Notes under the pieces: model-generated
Databases searched by the model: none
The model's input: the letters and a program-made list of their open reading frames with translations, nothing else
Told to the model about the DNA's origin: nothing
Shown: positions 61,307-64,000 of the stretch, in pieces
Layout: every line of letters starts with the position of its first letter
Numbering within the stretch: position 1 is the stretch's first letter
Position numbers and translations under genes: made by a program
DNA from: Actinokineospora fastidiosa
Lineage (GTDB): Bacteria; Actinomycetota; Actinomycetes; Mycobacteriales; Pseudonocardiaceae
Assembly (NCBI RefSeq): GCF_014648415.1
Contig: NZ_BMRB01000002.1
Location: 1,261,260-1,325,259 of the forward strand
DNA length: 64,000 nt
Reading direction: 5' to 3'

Positions 61307-62575
61307 ATGACGCTGATCATCGTCGGCTACCTGCCCGTGCTGCCCGTGCTCGACCACTTCCCCCCGGACTCGGTGCTCCTCGTCGACGAGCCCGACGTCA
61401 TCCGCAAGCGCGGCGTCGCCGCGGCCATGGCGGGCGCGCCGATGCTGCGGGAGCTGATCGGGTGGGAGTACACCTCGCCCGCGTCGGCCGACGAGTTCTA
61501 CAACACCCACCCCGACCTCGCCCCGACGATGGTGGTGCCGCTGCTGGAGTACGCGACCCCCTTCGCCGCCCGGCTGGCCGAGCGCTACGGCCTGCCGGGC
61601 GCGGGCTCGGCGGCGGCGGCGATCCTGCGCGACAAGTCCCAGCTGCGCCGGGTCACCCGCGCGGCGGGCATCGCCAACCCGCCGTCGCGCGGGGTGGACT
61701 GCCCGGACGACGTGCGGGCGTTCATGGCCGAGTTCCCCGGCCCGGTGGTGCTCAAGCCCGCGAACCGGCAGGCGTCGGTGGGCACCAAGGTGCTGCACGA
61801 CGCCACCGAGGTCGACCAGGCCTGGGCCGAGTGCGTCGCCCAGGACGAGGGCGCGCTGGTGCCGGACCGGCGGATGCCGCTGCACATGCTCGTCGAGGGC
61901 TACCTGCGCGGGCCCGAGTACAGCGTGGAGCTGCTGGTGCGCGAGGGGGAGACGCTGTTCGCCAACGTCACGGCGAAGACGCTGTTCCCCGGGCCGCGCC
62001 CGGTCGAGCTCGGCCACACCGTCCCCGCCGACATCCCCGACGCCCTGGCGGCGCGGATGCGCGACCGCACGGAGGCGGTCCTGCGCGCGGTCGGCTTCGC
62101 CAGCGGCGTCGTGCACTGCGAGTGGATCGTCGTCGAGGGCGAGCCGCACCTGGTGGAGTGCGCTGGCCGCTTCCCCGGCGACGGCATCGCCGAGCTGATC
62201 GAGCGGGCGTACCCGGTGAACCTGGCCGCCGCCTACTACGCGGTGATGCGCGGCGAGCGCCCCGACCCGCTCCCGACCCGCGCCCGCCACGGCGCGACCG
62301 TCCGCTTCCTGCGCCTGGCCCCAGGCGAGGTCACCACCATCGAGGGCGTCGACGAGGCCGCCGCCATCCCCGGCGTGGTCCGCGCGACCCTCACCGTCAC
62401 CGAGGGCGACGAGGTGCGCGAGCTCCGCAGCTCCTGGGACCGCGCAGGCTCGGTGATGGCGGTCGCGGAGACGCCGGGGGCCGCGGAGAAGACGGCGGAG
62501 CTGGCGATCGAGCGGATCAGGGTGGAGGTGCTGAGCACGCGCCCGGTCACCATCCCGGGCCGGATCCACCGCTGA
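61307..62575 (+). CDS. ATP-grasp ligase 2
   Basis: 422 residues. Motifs are PGPVVLKPANRQASVGTKVL (ATP lysine loop, about 144-163), MLVEGYLRGPEYSVELLV, and the metal site VHCEWIVVEGEPHLVECAGR (about 267-286). Its N-terminus differs from ATP-grasp 1, and it resembles the BL00235/CapD-like carboxylate-amine ligases. GGAGG is 5 nt before ATG 61307, 16 bp after the BBE gene. It probably forms the second amide bond and is the last gene of the cluster. Confidence 0.88.
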   Translation: MTLIIVGYLPVLPVLDHFPPDSVLLVDEPDVIRKRGVAAAMAGAPMLRELIGWEYTSPASADEFYNTHPDLAPTMVVPLLEYATPFAARLAERYGLPGAGSAAAAILRDKSQLRRVTRAAGIANPPSRGVDCPDDVRAFMAEFPGPVVLKPANRQASVGTKVLHDATEVDQAWAECVAQDEGALVPDRRMPLHMLVEGYLRGPEYSVELLVREGETLFANVTAKTLFPGPRPVELGHTVPADIPDALAARMRDRTEAVLRAVGFASGVVHCEWIVVEGEPHLVECAGRFPGDGIAELIERAYPVNLAAAYYAVMRGERPDPLPTRARHGATVRFLRLAPGEVTTIEGVDEAAAIPGVVRATLTVTEGDEVRELRSSWDRAGSVMAVAETPGAAEKTAELAIERIRVEVLSTRPVTIPGRIHR

Positions 62576-62882
62576 GCAGCCCGGGAGCGGTGGGCCGAAG
62601 CGGCCGAACCCACGGCCCGCGACCCCACCAGACACGACCCCACCCTCACCACGCGCGACCCAACAAGCCAGGAACCCTAACGCACCAACCAAACCCGCCC
62701 CCCACTCACGACCACACCAAGGGAGAACCGCAACCCCCACCCACCCACTCACGCCCGACCGAGAACCCCAATCCACGACCCAAACCCACTCACGACCACA
62801 CAGGCCGAACCCTCAACCCACCACCCAGACACAACCCGCCCCCCACGCGTGCGAGCGGCGGGTTGGGGAGCCGTGCGCGCGG
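62576..62882. other. G-poor, repeat-bearing intergenic spacer at the right end of the cluster
   Basis: 307 bp without a gene. From about 62626 to 62845 the + strand has almost no G outside CG steps and is rich in CAC, ACC and CCC. CACTCACGACCACAC occurs at 62703-62717 and 62787-62801, and AACCCGCCCCCCAC at 62692-62705 and 62833-62846. A small hairpin (GGCCG-AAG-CGGCC, 62593-62605) follows the last ligase gene and may help to end transcription. Confidence 0.55.
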
Positions 62883-63794
62883 CTACTCCACCCGGCAGGA
62901 TCCGGTGTCCGGTAGGGGTTGGGTGTGGTCGAACGGGTCGATGCGGGTGGCGGAGGCCGGGTCGACGAGGGTGACGTCGTCGGGGGTGAGGGGGGCGAGG
63001 CGGCCGCGGGACATCGCGGCGCAGGACATGGCGAGGGCGTAGCCCTCCGCGGAGGTGGGGTGCAGGCCGGTGTCGGTCACCGTGAAGCGGACCTGGTAGC
63101 GCAGCATGGCCACGTACTCGTCCACGGTCAGCGCGCCCGGGACGTCGAAGGCGTAGGCGAACGTGTAGTCGGTGTCGACGACCAGCCGGCCCCCGTCGCC
63201 CACCTTGGCGACCATGGCGCCGTCCACCTTGGGCGGCACCGGGAGGAGGCGGACGCCGGGCTCGATCACCGTCGCCCAGGCCAGCGCGCTCCGCCCCGCC
63301 AACCCCTTGCGCACGTGCTCCCGCGACTCGGGGGTCAGCCCGGCGAGCAGGGCGTCGAAGCGGCCCTCGTTCAGCGCCCGGCCGTCGACCCGTCCGGCGA
63401 TGAGCAGGTCGCGCACCGCCGAGTACGCCGCCGCGACCTCTTCGGCCGAGTAGGCGCCGACCGGGGCCGCGACCGGGACGACGATCCCGGCCGCGCCGTC
63501 CGGCCGCGCCTCGGCGAGGGAGCCGACGAAGGGCCGCTCCCGGTCGACCCGCCCCGACGGCGCGCGGTCCGCCGCGGCCACGGGGTCGCCGAAGAGGTCC
63601 GCCCGGAACACCACGGCCCCGGCCAGCAGCATGGCCGTCACCACGCCCACGACGACCAGCGCGCTCGGTCTCCGCCGAACGCGGCGGGGCCGGGGCGCGC
63701 GGTCGGCCCGGGCGGCCCGCCGCGCGCGTTTCGTGGCCTCCCTGATCCACGCCTCGTCGGTCAGGTCGGGATGGTCCGCAAGCGGATCGCGCAT
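62883..63794 (-). CDS. Single-pass membrane protein with extracytoplasmic domain, unknown function
   Basis: 303 residues. The first 43 residues are cytoplasmic and arginine-rich (RRAARADRAPRPRRVRRRPS), followed by one membrane helix (ALVVVGVVTAMLLAGAVVF, about 45-63). A secreted domain of about 240 residues follows (VGAYSAEEVAAAYSAVRDLL, then VDTDYTFAYAFDV and ALAMSCAAMSRGRLAPL). It resembles proteins found next to sigma or anti-sigma genes, but I do not recognise the family. GGGGAG precedes ATG 63794. Confidence 0.75.
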   Translation of the reverse strand: MRDPLADHPDLTDEAWIREATKRARRAARADRAPRPRRVRRRPSALVVVGVVTAMLLAGAVVFRADLFGDPVAAADRAPSGRVDRERPFVGSLAEARPDGAAGIVVPVAAPVGAYSAEEVAAAYSAVRDLLIAGRVDGRALNEGRFDALLAGLTPESREHVRKGLAGRSALAWATVIEPGVRLLPVPPKVDGAMVAKVGDGGRLVVDTDYTFAYAFDVPGALTVDEYVAMLRYQVRFTVTDTGLHPTSAEGYALAMSCAAMSRGRLAPLTPDDVTLVDPASATRIDPFDHTQPLPDTGSCRVE

Positions 63795-63849
63795 GTCCGT
63801 TTCTCCCCAGTAAGTCCGGTGCGCGACCTTAACCGACCGGGACCACCGC

Positions 63850-64000
63850 CTAGGGCCGCAGGTCCGTCACCCCCTTGCCGCTGGCGATATCGAACGGCAC
63901 CGACACCTGGTCGTGCACGATCAGCCACTCACCGTCGACCTTCCGGAAGCAGAAGGTGGCCCTGACCCACATCCCGGGCGTCGTCGTCCCGTCCGGGAGC
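63850..64000 (-). CDS. SnoaL/NTF2-like protein (C-terminal part only)
   Basis: The last 49 codons of a minus-strand gene whose start lies beyond the right edge. The sequence (VRATFCFRKVDGEWLIVHDQ, then SVPFDIASGKGVTDLRP and stop) matches the closing strands of SnoaL-like ketosteroid-isomerase-related proteins, where the typical W-x-I-x-H-x-Q/D-x-S/T pattern is present. The N-terminal part and function are not visible. Confidence 0.7.
   Translation of the reverse strand, partial: LPDGTTTPGMWVRATFCFRKVDGEWLIVHDQVSVPFDIASGKGVTDLRP

Noticed and set aside
61462..63042. Long + strand frame running through the ATP-grasp 2 gene and the G-poor spacer
   Set aside because: It is out of frame with the ligase motifs, and its translation across the spacer is low-complexity Pro/His/Thr sequence without domains.

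Overview
This window is high-GC DNA (about 72-74% by eye) with actinomycete habits: GC-rich third codon positions, GTG/TTG starts, many genes with an actinobacterial -10 box only 6-7 nt before the start codon (leaderless mRNAs), lipoprotein signals, and natural-product and antibiotic-resistance genes. A filamentous actinomycete, possibly Pseudonocardiales, fits best, but nothing here fixes the genus. No rRNA, tRNA, phage or IS element was seen.

Left part (1-24.4 kb): small regulator-target pairs. AraC with a VOC protein share a duplicated promoter. A TetR sits with a carboxylesterase lipoprotein, and a MarR controls an F420-type LLM oxidoreductase through three matching operators. An XRE/TPR regulator appears to start at CTG, next to a secreted subtilisin. 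At 11.5-13.75 kb lies a translationally coupled operon, SnoaL-like / Vat / Vgb / VOC. It encodes enzymes against both halves of the streptogramin pair (group A acetyltransferase and group B lyase) beside a large LuxR (LAL) regulator. Further on are an orphan ATP-synthase-b-like protein, a decayed tandem repeat made from the 3' end of a cupin gene, a trypsin-fold protease without signal peptide, an excisionase-like HTH with a hydrolase, an AraC with a 23-residue tandem repeat, a frameshifted sterol-desaturase-type hydroxylase and an Imm10-like protein.

Middle (24.4-42.6 kb): an ABC-F ribosome-protection-type ATPase follows an apparent attenuator (a 7-8 codon leader peptide and a GC-rich hairpin). 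Then come a P450, a GT87-type membrane mannosyltransferase, a B12-binding radical SAM enzyme coupled to an MFS transporter, WYL regulator/RidA, AlkD-like protein, a secreted CWB2 protein, a GbsR-type regulator with an IS30-like HTH, a DUF4097 protein, an S9 peptidase, AraC and an NmrA-like reductase.

Right part (42.8-62.6 kb): one long + strand biosynthetic gene cluster. It opens with a fully reducing single-module type I PKS (KS-AT-DH-ER-KR-ACP), a type II thioesterase, a hotdog thioesterase, an isocitrate-lyase/PEP-mutase family enzyme, an MFS exporter and an NB-ARC regulator. It continues with a nitrogen-nitrogen bond cassette: lysine/ornithine N-monooxygenase, zinc-type cupin, MetRS-like enzyme and a DAO-family flavoenzyme, matching the Spb38/Spb40/Spb39 logic of s56-p1 that makes hydrazinoacetate from N6-hydroxylysine and glycine. 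Two ATP-grasp ligases, a small conserved protein and a BBE-type flavoprotein end the cluster. The expected product is a hydrazine-derived (hydrazone, azo or azoxy) compound joined to a saturated polyketide chain. I do not recognise this gene combination as a described pathway.
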